Source of the DNA: Streptomyces durocortorensis
GTDB taxonomy: Bacteria; Actinomycetota; Actinomycetes; Streptomycetales; Streptomycetaceae
Length of the DNA: 64,000 nucleotides
Assembly: GCF_031760065.1 (NCBI RefSeq)
Contig: NZ_CP134500.1
Location: forward strand, 6,510,001 to 6,574,000
Direction of reading: 5' to 3'
Position 1 is the stretch's first letter. Every line of letters begins with the position of its first letter. Position numbers and translations under genes: made by a program. Below, piece after piece: positions 42,337 through 50,983 of the stretch. The notes below the pieces were generated by a model, which was not told the DNA's origin, ran no database searches, and saw only the letters and a program-made list of their open reading frames with translations.

Positions 42337-44526
42337 TTGAACAGCCTCGGCGGGGACGGCGGCGGATCGACGTACAACACGGTGTCGGGAGACGCCGTCG
42401 TCGTCGGACCCCTTCTGATGGCGCAGCGCATCGAGGGCATCCGGCTGCCGCCCGCGGCGCCCGACGCCCCGCCGCGTCAGGGCCCACCGCCCAGCCGGGT
42501 GTTCGTGAACCGGATCAAGGAACGCGCCGGTCTGCTGGACGCGGCGGTGGCTCTGGCCGCCGACCCGGAGCCGGGTGTGGTGCTGGTGATCGGCGTCGGA
42601 GGGGTCGGCAAGACCCAGCTCGTCGCCCAGTGCGTCGGACGCGAACTGAAGGAACTCTTCCCGGGCGGGCAGCTCTATGTCGACCTGGAGGATCTGCGCC
42701 GGGACGGGGTGGTCGATCTCGCCGCGGTCCTCGGCGGGTTCCTGCGCGCCCTCGGGGTGAACAACGACTACGTGCCCGGCGGACTCGCCGAACGTACCGC
42801 TCTCTTCCGCAGTGTTGCCGCCCGTAGCCGTCTGCTCGTGGTGGTGGACAACGTACAGCACGCGCCGGAGGCCCGCGCCCTCGTACCGCCGCAGGGTCTG
42901 CTCGTGGTCACCGGACGCCGGGCCCTGCCGTCGCTGCTGATGGACGGGGCCGTACTGATCGACGTCGCCCCGCTCGACGAGGCGGCGGGCACGGAACTGG
43001 TACGCCGCTGGCATGCCGGTGCGGACGAGGAGACGGCCGCCCACGTCGTACGGCTGTGCGCGGGGCACCCCCTGGCGCTGCGGGCCGCGGTGGAGTGGCT
43101 GGCGGCGCGGCCCCATCTGACGCTGGACGACGTGGTGCGTGATCTGACGGCCGGACGGTACGGAACGGGCGACGGCGGAGACGGGGTACGTGGGGCAGCG
43201 GGGGCGGCCATGGGCGTGGGCGAGGGGTCTCGGGAAGACCGTGTGAGCGAGGGAACCGGGGAGGGCGGCGTGGGCGAGGCGGTCGACACAGTGCTGGATT
43301 CCGTGGTCGCCGAGGTGTCCGGACACACCCGGCACGTCTACGACCTCTTCGGGGTGCTGCCCGGCACGACGGTCACGGCGCATCTGCTGCGGGCCGTGGG
43401 CGCCGCCCGGGTCGACGAGGCGCTCGGCGAGCTGGTCTCGTCCCGGCTCGCGGTCCTGGTGGAGTCGTCCGACCGGCCCGGGCGCTACCGCCTGCACGAT
43501 GTGGTGCGGGCCCACGCCCGGCTGCGTGCGCGGGCCCTGCCGCAGGAGCGGCGGCGGGACGTCCTGCGGCTCGCCCTGGACTTCTACGCCGACGCGGCCG
43601 CCCACGCCGACGCGCTGGTGCTGGGCAACCGGTTCAGGATTCAGCCGCCGCCGGTCCGGCCCCTGTCCGAACTCGCCGCGCAGGGGGCGCTGTTCACGGG
43701 CCGGGCGGAAGCACTGGAGTGGCTGGACGCGGAACGCGTCAATCTCCAGGCCGTCATCCGCGCCGCCGCCGAGGAGGGGTGGCACGGGCAGGTGTGGCGG
43801 CTCTGCGAGTCGCTGTGGGCGCTCTACCACAGCCGCAAGCACCTCGCCGACTGCATCGCGACCGGCCGTCAGGGCATCGAGGCGGCCCAGCACGAGGCGC
43901 GCCCGGACGCGGAGGTCCGGATGCGCAACCAGGTGGCCCGCGCCGCGTACGAACTGGGCGATCTGGACGGTGCGGACGCCGAACTGGCCGCCGCCACGGA
44001 GCTGCTCGGCCTCGTCGGTGACCCCCGCCTGAGCGGTGTCGTGTGGGAGACCCGAGGCTTGATCGCCCTGGCCCGCGACCTGCCCGGGGAGGCCCGGGAG
44101 CTCTTCGGCCGGGCGCTGGCGGCGAACCGCGCGGTGCCTGACCCGCACGGCGTCGTCGTCCAGAGCTACAACGTCGGGCAGGCGCTGGTGGCCGGTGCGA
44201 GGTGGGCCGACGCCCTCGGCGTACTGGACGAGGCGGCCGACACCGCCCGGGCCACCGGCGACGACCCCATGCTGCCGAGGATCGATCTGGTACGCGCCCG
44301 TGCCCTCGCCGGACTCGGGGAGATGGCCCGGGCGGTGGCCGCGGCCGGTGCGGCGGCCGACGGGGCCGCGGCGCTGGGGCAGCTGGCCAAGCTCGACCAG
44401 GCCCTCGCCCTGCTCGCTTCGCTGGCCGAACAGGCCGAGGACGAGCCCTTGCGGGCCGCGTGCGAGGAGAGATTGCGGGCGTTGCGCCGGACGATGGGAC
44501 TGAAGCCACCGGACGGCACGGGCTGA
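42337..44526 (+). CDS. STAND-type NTPase with TPR-like C-terminus (AfsR/NB-ARC-like)
   Basis: This 729-aa protein starts at TTG after an AAGGAG site. The first 30 residues (YNTVSGDAVVVGPLLMAQRI) resemble the short N-terminal module of many Streptomyces NTPases. The NB-ARC core follows: Walker A GVGGVGKTQ at residues 86-94, LLVVVDNVQHAP, LLVVTGRRALPS, and CAGHPLALRAAVEWLA. A Gly-rich insert (~285-310) is followed by a winged-helix part (HVYDLFGVLPGTTV, YRLHDVVRAHARLRARA). The rest is alpha-helical with TPR-like pairs (WETRGLIALARDLPGEARELFGRALAA). It has no DNA-binding domain, so it may be a signal-transducing switch. It is divergent from the two-component operon. Confidence 0.85.
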   Translation: MNSLGGDGGGSTYNTVSGDAVVVGPLLMAQRIEGIRLPPAAPDAPPRQGPPPSRVFVNRIKERAGLLDAAVALAADPEPGVVLVIGVGGVGKTQLVAQCVGRELKELFPGGQLYVDLEDLRRDGVVDLAAVLGGFLRALGVNNDYVPGGLAERTALFRSVAARSRLLVVVDNVQHAPEARALVPPQGLLVVTGRRALPSLLMDGAVLIDVAPLDEAAGTELVRRWHAGADEETAAHVVRLCAGHPLALRAAVEWLAARPHLTLDDVVRDLTAGRYGTGDGGDGVRGAAGAAMGVGEGSREDRVSEGTGEGGVGEAVDTVLDSVVAEVSGHTRHVYDLFGVLPGTTVTAHLLRAVGAARVDEALGELVSSRLAVLVESSDRPGRYRLHDVVRAHARLRARALPQERRRDVLRLALDFYADAAAHADALVLGNRFRIQPPPVRPLSELAAQGALFTGRAEALEWLDAERVNLQAVIRAAAEEGWHGQVWRLCESLWALYHSRKHLADCIATGRQGIEAAQHEARPDAEVRMRNQVARAAYELGDLDGADAELAAATELLGLVGDPRLSGVVWETRGLIALARDLPGEARELFGRALAANRAVPDPHGVVVQSYNVGQALVAGARWADALGVLDEAADTARATGDDPMLPRIDLVRARALAGLGEMARAVAAAGAAADGAAALGQLAKLDQALALLASLAEQAEDEPLRAACEERLRALRRTMGLKPPDGTG

Positions 44527-44539
44527 CGCCCGGCAGCGG

Positions 44540-44562
44540 CCGGGGCGCGCCGTGCGCCCCGG
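44540..44562 (+). terminator. hairpin after the STAND NTPase gene
   Basis: A 9-bp stem (CCGGGGCGC/GCGCCCCGG) with a 5-nt loop lies 14 bp after the stop. Confidence 0.5.
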
Positions 44563-44631
44563 GCCGGGCCCCGCACCGGCGAACCCGCCCGCCCCCTTCT
44601 ACCCCCTTCCTCCCGCCCCCTCGGAGCTGCG

Positions 44632-46359
44632 TTGTCCTCGGTGCCGTCACTGCTGAGCCGCCCGTCCAGCTGGTTCCGCCGGTCCAGCCGGCCGGCCCCC
44701 TCCCGCTGGAACACCTGGGACCCGCCGCGGGCCGAGGTGCTCGGGGTGGCGCGGACGCTCACCTCCGCGACCCGGGTGGCGGACGTGATGCATCTGCTGC
44801 GCACCGAGGACGGCATCGAGAAGTTCTACACGGTCAATCCGGGATCGGCGTTCGCCGACGGCCTCGACGCCTATCTGTCCGGCCTCGGTGTCCACGTGCT
44901 GAGCTGGGAGGAGGCGACCCGGCGCTCCTTCGACCTGGCCGTCAGCTGTTCGGTGCACCCGACGATGCGCAGGCTCGACGCCCCGCTGATGGTGCTGCCG
45001 CACGGCGCCGGGTACAACCGGCTCGTCACCGAGTCGACCGGTGACTCCCGTGCCCCCGCCGGGCTGTCGCGGCGGGAGCTGATGTGGCGGGGGAAGGTCG
45101 TCCCGAAGGCGATCGGCGTCTCCCATCAGGCGCAGATCGACCGGCTCGCCGAGACCTGCCCCGAGGCTGCGCCGTACGCCCTGGCCGTCGGCGACTGGTG
45201 CTTCCAGCGCATCACCGCGAGCATGACGCACCGGGACCGCTATCGCTCACGGCTCGGCGCGGTCGACGGGCGGCGGCTGGTGGTCGTCCACTCCACCTGG
45301 AGCGAGCACTCGCTGCTCGGCCGCCATCCGGACCTGCCACTGCGTCTGGTCACCTCACTTCCGGCCGACGAGTTCGCCGTCGCGGCCGTCTTCCACCCCA
45401 ATGTGTGGGCCCGGCATACCCAGGCGGGCGTGCTGGAGCGGTTCGCGGCGGCGATGGACGCGGGGCTCATGATCATTCCTCCGCAGGAGGGCTGGCGCGC
45501 CGCGGTGGTGGCCAGCGACTGGGTGGTCGGCGACCACGGCAGTACGTCGTTCTACTCGGCCGCGGCCGACCGCGTCACGCTGCTCGCCGCCACCGGCCTC
45601 GACGAGCTCGACCCCTTGTCGCCCGCGGCCGCGTTCGGGAGGGGCGCGCCGCGGCTGGACCCCGAGGGGGACCTCCACGCGCAACTGCTGGAGGCGGCCC
45701 GCCGCCACGACCCGGCGGTGCTGCGGCCCGTGGTGGACAGGCAGCTCGCTTCGATCGACACCTCCGGCGAGGTGACACGGGCCCGGATGTACGGCTTTCT
45801 CGCGGGGCGCGGGGTCCGGGTGCCCCAGGAGGCCCCGCAGCCGGTCCCCGTACCCGCTCCCGAACCGGTGAGCCGTACGGCGCCCACGGCGTACGACGTG
45901 ACGGGGGCGCACACGGCGTGGGGCATCGTTGACGTGCAGCGGCGGCCCCTCGTCGCGGGGCACCACACGCAGGCACTCGGCTTCTACGCCGTCACCACGG
46001 AGGAGAACCACCCCCACTGGCCGCAGGCCGCGGAGGTGCTGGCCCGGACGGTCGCCGACGCAGAGGTGTCCGCGCTCGACTGGATCGCCGAAGCGGCCCT
46101 GCGCCACCAGAACCTCAATGTCCTGGTAGCGCGGCTGGACGAGACCCGCTGCCTCGTCCGGCTGCGCGGCGGGCGCCAGTTGGAGGCCCGTACCGAACGC
46201 GACTGGGGCGCCCGCAGGCCCCCGCTCGACCCGGTCCTGCTGGGGTCGGCCGTCAACCTCTGGCTCACCGACGGGGAGCGGACGAAGGACCTGACGGACG
46301 GGCTGACCCTGCGCACGGGGGAGTGGGAGATCCGGGTGGCCTTCACCTCGCCGAGGTAA
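44632..46359 (+). CDS. hypothetical protein, GT-B/CDP-glycerol-phosphotransferase-like N-terminal half
   Basis: This 575-aa protein starts at TTG. Residues ~30-370 have a GT-B look: LMVLPHGAGYNRL, KAIGVSHQAQIDRL, LVVVHSTWSEHSLLGRHPDLPLRLV, VFHPNVWARHTQ and SDWVVGDHGSTSFYSAA, the last resembling the TDYSS segment of TagF-type polymerases. After a Pro-rich hinge (~400-420), the C-terminal ~150 residues read like a separate small domain (WIAEAALRHQNLNVLVARLDETRCLVRLRGG). No membrane segment or signal. The role is unknown: a cytoplasmic glycosyl- or glycerophosphotransferase-like enzyme, or a non-catalytic relative. It is co-directional with the P450s but separated by repeats. Confidence 0.6.
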   Translation: MSSVPSLLSRPSSWFRRSSRPAPSRWNTWDPPRAEVLGVARTLTSATRVADVMHLLRTEDGIEKFYTVNPGSAFADGLDAYLSGLGVHVLSWEEATRRSFDLAVSCSVHPTMRRLDAPLMVLPHGAGYNRLVTESTGDSRAPAGLSRRELMWRGKVVPKAIGVSHQAQIDRLAETCPEAAPYALAVGDWCFQRITASMTHRDRYRSRLGAVDGRRLVVVHSTWSEHSLLGRHPDLPLRLVTSLPADEFAVAAVFHPNVWARHTQAGVLERFAAAMDAGLMIIPPQEGWRAAVVASDWVVGDHGSTSFYSAAADRVTLLAATGLDELDPLSPAAAFGRGAPRLDPEGDLHAQLLEAARRHDPAVLRPVVDRQLASIDTSGEVTRARMYGFLAGRGVRVPQEAPQPVPVPAPEPVSRTAPTAYDVTGAHTAWGIVDVQRRPLVAGHHTQALGFYAVTTEENHPHWPQAAEVLARTVADAEVSALDWIAEAALRHQNLNVLVARLDETRCLVRLRGGRQLEARTERDWGARRPPLDPVLLGSAVNLWLTDGERTKDLTDGLTLRTGEWEIRVAFTSPR

Positions 46360-46367
46360 GGCAACCA

Positions 46368-46411
46368 GGAACCGATCAGAAATCGATCAGGAATCGATCG
46401 GGAATGAGTGC
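46368..46411 (+). repeat. 11-bp direct repeats upstream of the P450 pair
   Basis: Units GGAACCGATCA, GAAATCGATCA, GGAATCGATCG and GGAATGAGTGC begin every 11 bp from 46368. The last is weakly related. A TATAGT hexamer, a possible -10, lies 30 bp further at 46442. One-turn spacing suggests a cooperative DNA-binding site. Confidence 0.65.
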
Positions 46412-46506
46412 AATCGACCCCGGTGGTTCACAGAAGCTCCTTATAGTGGTCCCGCGTTGATCGTATGGTCGCAACGCGCGAAGCCGTCGCCACTGGAGTC
46501 CGTACG

Positions 46507-47808
46507 ATGACGAACCCCTCGTCCGCCACGCCCGAGCCCCCGGCCGGTGGAGGCGGTCGCTGTCCCATGGGCTCCGGCACGGGAGCCGTCCCGATCGGCG
46601 GGCCCGGCTTCCACGTCGAACCCCAGGAGCTCTACCGGTCCATGCGGCGCGAGCACGGACCCGTCGTCCCGGTGGAGCTGCCCGGCGGCTTCCCCGCCTG
46701 GCTCGTGATCGGCTACCGGGAACTCCACCAGGTCACCAGCGACGGGGAGTTGTTCCCCCGGGACGTCTCCCTGTGGAACCAGTGGGAGAACGTCCCCGCC
46801 GACTGGCCGCTGCTGCCCATGGTCGGCACGCCCATGCCCTCCATCTACTTCACCGCCGGGGCCGAGCACCGCCGCCACGTCGACATGGTCGTACCGGCAC
46901 TCGAAGGCGCCGACCCCTTCGAAATCCGTCAGCACTGCGAGCAGTTGGCCGACCGGCTCATCGACGCCGTGTGCAGCCGCGGCACCGCCGACCTCGTCGC
47001 CGAGTTCGCCGAACCGCTCCCCGTCCTCGTCCTCGCCCGGCTCGTCGGGTTCCCCGACGACGAGGGCGCCGACATCGCGCGGGTGCTCAAGGACCTCGCC
47101 GACGGCGGCCCCGACGCCCAGAAGGCCCATCTGCGCTTCGGCGAGCACATGCAGCGGCTCGTCGCGGCGAAGCGGGCGCGGCCGGGCGACGACGTGACCT
47201 CCCGGATGCTCGCCCACCCGGGGCCGTTCACCGACGAGGAGTACGCGCTCGACCTGATGGCCATCACGGCCGCGGGCCATCTGACCACCGCCGACTGGAT
47301 CAGCAACTCCACCCGGCTGATGCTCACCGAGGACCAGTTCGCCGATGCCCTGTCCGGTGGGCGGCACAGCGTCGCCGAGGCCATGAACGAGGTGCTCTGG
47401 GAGGACGGCCCGACCCAGATCCTGGCCGGGCGGTGGGCCTCGCGCGACGCCCGGCTCGGCGGGCGCGAGATCGCCCGCGGCGACATGCTCCTCCTCGGCC
47501 TCGGCGCGGCCAACGCCGACCCGCACATCCGCCAGCAGGTCACGGACGTGGTGGTCCGGTCCGGGCAGGGCGGCAACAGCGCGCACATGGCGTTCAGCCA
47601 CGGCGAGTACCGCTGCCCCTTCCCCGCCCAGGAGATCGCCGAGATCATCGCCCGTACCGGCATCGAGGTGCTGCTCGACCGGCTGCCCGACCTCGAACTG
47701 TCCGTCCCCGTGACGGAGCTCGTGCGCCGGCCGTCCGCCTTTCTGCGCGGCACGACCGCGCTGCCCGTACGCTTCACGCCCGTACGCTCGACAGGAGACG
47801 CGTTGTGA
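46507..47808 (+). CDS. cytochrome P450, CYP157-like, without the ExxR arginine
   Basis: This 433-aa P450 has a Pro/Gly-rich N-terminus with CPMGSG. The I-helix region is ITAAGHLTTADW, and the meander-like part GRWASRDARLGG follows. The heme Cys370 lies in FSHGEYRCPFPAQEIAE. In the K-helix the usual ExxR reads E295-V-L-W298, so the near-invariant arginine is tryptophan. Loss of ExxR in the form E-x-x-W is described for CYP157 enzymes, which often pair with a CYP154 gene, as here with the overlapping downstream gene. ATG 46507 follows GGAG; an in-frame ATG 42 bp upstream is possible. Whether it turns over substrate or assists its partner is unknown. Confidence 0.85.
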   Translation: MTNPSSATPEPPAGGGGRCPMGSGTGAVPIGGPGFHVEPQELYRSMRREHGPVVPVELPGGFPAWLVIGYRELHQVTSDGELFPRDVSLWNQWENVPADWPLLPMVGTPMPSIYFTAGAEHRRHVDMVVPALEGADPFEIRQHCEQLADRLIDAVCSRGTADLVAEFAEPLPVLVLARLVGFPDDEGADIARVLKDLADGGPDAQKAHLRFGEHMQRLVAAKRARPGDDVTSRMLAHPGPFTDEEYALDLMAITAAGHLTTADWISNSTRLMLTEDQFADALSGGRHSVAEAMNEVLWEDGPTQILAGRWASRDARLGGREIARGDMLLLGLGAANADPHIRQQVTDVVVRSGQGGNSAHMAFSHGEYRCPFPAQEIAEIIARTGIEVLLDRLPDLELSVPVTELVRRPSAFLRGTTALPVRFTPVRSTGDAL

Positions 47809-49058
47809 ACTGCCCGCACACTGCCGCCGCGCAGGCCGACCGGAGCGGCGGGCCCGTCGTCATCGACCCCATGGTCCAGGACCTGGACGGCGAGACGGCA
47901 CGGCTGCGCGACGCCGGGGTGCTCGCCCGGATCGACCTGCTCGGCGTACCGGCCCGGACGGTCACCCGGCACGCCGAGGCACGCCAACTGCTCGTCGATC
48001 CCCGGCTGGTGAAGGACATCAACGCCTGGGACCTCTGGCAGAGCGGTGCCGTGACCCACGCCTGGCCGCTCATCGGCATGATCGACGCCGGACGCTCCAT
48101 GTTCACCGTGGACGGGGCCGAGCACCGGCGGCTGCGCACCAAGACCTCGCAGGCGCTCACCCCGCGGCGGCTCGAAGCGATCCGCCCGGCCATCGAGAAG
48201 TTCACCGAAGAGCTGCTGGACGACCTGGAGGCCGCACGAGGCGAGGACGGGGTCGTCGACCTCAAGACCGTGTTCGCCCAGCCGCTGCCGATGCGGGTGG
48301 TCGGCATGCTCATGGGCGTCGACGAGTCCCAGCACGCCATGCTGACCCGGAAGTACAAGGCGTTCTTCTCGATGCTCACCCCGCAGGAGGAACGCCTCGC
48401 CCTCCTGGCCGAGTTGGACGTCTTCTACACCGAACTGGTCCGGGAGAAGACCGCCCGGCCGACCGACGACCTCACCAGCGCGCTGATCCTCGCCGAGGAG
48501 GGCGGCGAGCCGCTCACCGAGGAAGAGGTGGTCGGCAACCTCAAGGCCATGGTGGCCGCCGGGCACGAGACCACCATCGGGCTGATCCTCAACGCCGTAC
48601 GCGCCCTGCTCTCCCACCCCGACCAGCTGCGCCAGGTCCTCGCCGGGGAGTCCGGCTGGGACGCGGTGATCGAGGAGACGCTGCGCTGGGACACCCCCAC
48701 CACCCACCTGCTGATGCGGTTCGCCACCGAGGACATCCCGGTGGGCGACGACGTCATACGCAAGGGGGAAGGGATCGTCATCTCCTACCGGGCCATCGGG
48801 CGCGACACCGGGCAGCACGGCCCCGACGCCGACGCCTTCGACATCAACCGGCCCACGCGCAACCGCCACATGACCTTCGGGCACGGCCCGCACATCTGCC
48901 CCGGCGCCGCGCTGTCACGCGTCGAGGCGGGTGTCGCCCTGCCCGCCCTCTTCGCCCGCTTCCCCCGGCTGCGGCTCGCCGTACCGGACGAGGAGATCAC
49001 CAAACTCCCCGTGATGACGCAGAACGACATGGCCGCCTTCCCCGTGCTGCTGGGCTGA
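47805..49058 (+). CDS. cytochrome P450, CYP154-like
   Basis: This 417-aa P450 starts at GTG inside the upstream P450 stop after an AGGAG site. Canonical motifs are intact: the I-helix MVAAGHETTIGLI, ExxR at E291-R294 (ETLR), and the heme loop FGHGPHICPGAALSR with Cys365. FTVDGAEHRRLRTKTSQALTP is the C-helix region with heme-propionate contacts. It forms a coupled pair with the ExxR-less P450. In many Streptomyces such pairs belong to conservons (cvnABCD plus P450s), but no cvn GTPase, roadblock or kinase gene precedes them here. Substrate unknown; no ferredoxin gene is adjacent. Confidence 0.9.
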   Translation: MNCPHTAAAQADRSGGPVVIDPMVQDLDGETARLRDAGVLARIDLLGVPARTVTRHAEARQLLVDPRLVKDINAWDLWQSGAVTHAWPLIGMIDAGRSMFTVDGAEHRRLRTKTSQALTPRRLEAIRPAIEKFTEELLDDLEAARGEDGVVDLKTVFAQPLPMRVVGMLMGVDESQHAMLTRKYKAFFSMLTPQEERLALLAELDVFYTELVREKTARPTDDLTSALILAEEGGEPLTEEEVVGNLKAMVAAGHETTIGLILNAVRALLSHPDQLRQVLAGESGWDAVIEETLRWDTPTTHLLMRFATEDIPVGDDVIRKGEGIVISYRAIGRDTGQHGPDADAFDINRPTRNRHMTFGHGPHICPGAALSRVEAGVALPALFARFPRLRLAVPDEEITKLPVMTQNDMAAFPVLLG

Positions 49059-49059
49059 G

Positions 49060-49290
49060 CCCGCCGTACGTGCCTTCGCCCGGCGGCTCACCGAGGAGTG
49101 CGGGGCCACCCTGCCCAGTGCCGTCGTCGTGGACGTGGGCCGGATGCGGCGCCCCGGCCGGGCGCCCGCCGAGGCGGTCATCGAGGCCGACATGGCCTGG
49201 TCCGGCACCGTGTGCGCCGCCGACCCGGACCGCGCCCTGGACGTGGTGCTCCGGTCGGCGGGCCCCGCGGGCCTGGCCGGTGCGGCCGAC
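49060..49290 (+). pseudogene. C-terminal remnant of an ATP-grasp protein
   Basis: Immediately after the P450 stop, one frame reads AVRAFARRLTEECGATLPSA, VVVDVGRM and, after an odd Arg/Pro/Ala stretch, VIEADMAWSGTVCAADPDRA and LDVVLRSA. This resembles the last third of ATP-grasp ligase-like proteins (VVDVG ... VVEANAAWxSGxxxxDPxxVLDVL). No upstream part exists, because the frame would lie inside the P450 gene. It is probably the tail of a gene truncated when the P450 pair was inserted. The family link is by eye only. The remaining bases to 49465 contain no other gene. Confidence 0.42.
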
Positions 49291-49465
49291 CTGGCGTTCC
49301 GGCGGACCGGGGACAACGGGTCCACGAACCGGGTGCGAGGCGGCCGCCCCGGTGGGGCGGACGGTGCCGCAGGGGTGGTGAGAGATCCTGGTTGCCGAAG
49401 ATTCATCGTGGTAACTTCGCCGTCAGCCATGTGAGTTGGACCGACTCGGCGGGGGATGGTCGGTG

Positions 49466-50983
49466 ATGAACGCTGTCCCGTACGAGCGTTGGGGACCGGA
49501 CCTGGTGCAGACCCTGGTCGACGCGCTGACCCTGCTCGAATGCGTCAAGGACCGAGGCCAGCGCGTCGAGTTCGTGGACGCCGTCGCCTTCAAGCTCGGC
49601 GTCGAACTGACCTACCCCGACAGCACGCCCCGCATCGACATGATGCACCTCGTGCGCAAGGTCATCCACCGGCCCGGCGGACCCGAGGCGCTGATCTACG
49701 GCGTCCGAGCCGTCTCCGGAAAGGACGACGCCGAGCGGATCGCCGCCGAGGCGGGCATCCGGACCGAGGACGACCGGCAGCCGCCATGGCCCGCCCCGGT
49801 CTTCGCCGACGGTGTCGCCCGGGAGGCGCGCAGGCTGCTCGGCGAGGCGACGGACCTCGACGGAACCCGGCTGCGGGCCTTGATCGCCCAGGAGCTGCCC
49901 GGGGATCTGCCGGACGGCGGATCGCCCGTCGAACTCTTCGACCACGCACTGGACATGGCCGCCCGGGCCGACGGTCTCCCGGCCGCCGTCGTGCTGATCG
50001 AGGCGGCCGCGGCCCTGTCGGCGGAGCGGCGCGCACCGCTGCGCCGATGGACGGACCGGTGGGCGGCGGGGGACCCCACCGCCCCGGCCGCCGCCGCCCG
50101 GGTGGCGGTTCCCGGGGCCGCGGAAGCGGTCGCCGCGTGCCGTCGGCGCCTCGACCGGCCCGCGGCCCCCGACCCGACCGTGCCCCGGTGCCTGGTCGTG
50201 ATGGTCGACCCCGCCCACGACGGTTCCCCGGACGTCTTCGTAAGGCACTGGATCAACAAGGCCCCCGGCTACTGGCGGCCGGAGCCCGGCCCGGTCGAGA
50301 CCGTCACCCTGGCCACCCTCGCCGGTGCCGTCGAACGCGCCGTCGAGAAGGGCGAGCGACTGTGGGCCCGCACCCCCGGGGGGACCGACGAGGGGCCGGT
50401 CCACGTCGAGTTCCTGCTGCCTTTCGAGCTGCTGAACCACGACATGGCCCGCCTCGAACTGGGCAGCAGAGCCCCGAGGCCCTGGCCGCTCGGGATGCGC
50501 TATCACGTCCACCTCCGCAGCCTGGACCGGATGCGCGGCGACGCCGGGCAACTGCGCCGCTGGCAGACCCGCTGGGAGCGGCTGCGCAAGGCGCCCGCCC
50601 CGGCGACCCACCGCTGGCGTTCCACGGACCGGGACGGGTTCGAACGATGGCGGGCGCACCTCGCGGGCGACGAACGGCTGACCGCGGTCATCCTCGACGC
50701 ACCCGCGCTCCCGGGGCAGGGCCTGGAGGCCCTCCAGGCCGCCGTCCTCGAAGGCGTCGGCCTCGCCGCCTGGGACCGCAGACCCGGCAGCACCTCCCAG
50801 TCCAGCGAGCTGCTGACCCTGCTCCTGGGGCACCCTTACACACAACTACCGGAAAAAGTCGGCAGGTTGAGGACCGGGGCGGAAGTCGAGGAGGACGGCC
50901 CGCTGTGGGTCGGGCGACACGTCGCGTTCCTGTGGGACGACCCGTACCGACTGGTCGACCGTGAGGAGTTGTTACCGGCATGA
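49466..50983 (+). CDS. VMAP (vWA-MoxR-associated protein) with N-terminal EAD2-like domain
   Basis: This 505-aa protein has two visible parts. Residues ~8-90 form a helical adaptor with the effector-associated-domain-2 pattern (TLVDALTLLECVKDRGQRVE, then PRIDMMHLVRKVIHRPGGPEALI). Residues ~230-505 fit the VMAP C-terminal domain: CLVVMVDPAH, VHVEFLLPFELLNHDMARLEL, LGMRYHVHLRSLDRMR, and SELLTLLLGHPYTQLPEKVGRL near the end. VMAPs are the variable scaffolds of ternary conflict systems with a MoxR ATPase and a vWA protein. Both follow directly here, with a 4-bp overlap to the ATPase. It carries no effector of its own; the EAD2 probably recruits the caspase at 57730, whose C-terminus has the same fold. 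Confidence 0.82.
   Translation: MNAVPYERWGPDLVQTLVDALTLLECVKDRGQRVEFVDAVAFKLGVELTYPDSTPRIDMMHLVRKVIHRPGGPEALIYGVRAVSGKDDAERIAAEAGIRTEDDRQPPWPAPVFADGVAREARRLLGEATDLDGTRLRALIAQELPGDLPDGGSPVELFDHALDMAARADGLPAAVVLIEAAAALSAERRAPLRRWTDRWAAGDPTAPAAAARVAVPGAAEAVAACRRRLDRPAAPDPTVPRCLVVMVDPAHDGSPDVFVRHWINKAPGYWRPEPGPVETVTLATLAGAVERAVEKGERLWARTPGGTDEGPVHVEFLLPFELLNHDMARLELGSRAPRPWPLGMRYHVHLRSLDRMRGDAGQLRRWQTRWERLRKAPAPATHRWRSTDRDGFERWRAHLAGDERLTAVILDAPALPGQGLEALQAAVLEGVGLAAWDRRPGSTSQSSELLTLLLGHPYTQLPEKVGRLRTGAEVEEDGPLWVGRHVAFLWDDPYRLVDREELLPA

Noticed and set aside
46368..46450. SARP-type binding site
   Set aside because: The 11-bp period fits, but the heptamer sequence and the distance to the -10-like hexamer do not; kept only as an iteron.
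46507..49058. complete conservon (cvnA-E)
   Set aside because: Only the P450 pair is present; no roadblock, DUF742 or GTPase gene lies upstream.
49456..50964. 502-codon plus-strand ORF overlapping VMAP
   Set aside because: Arg/Pro/Gly-rich frame shadow; the VMAP frame has recognisable domains and coupled neighbours.
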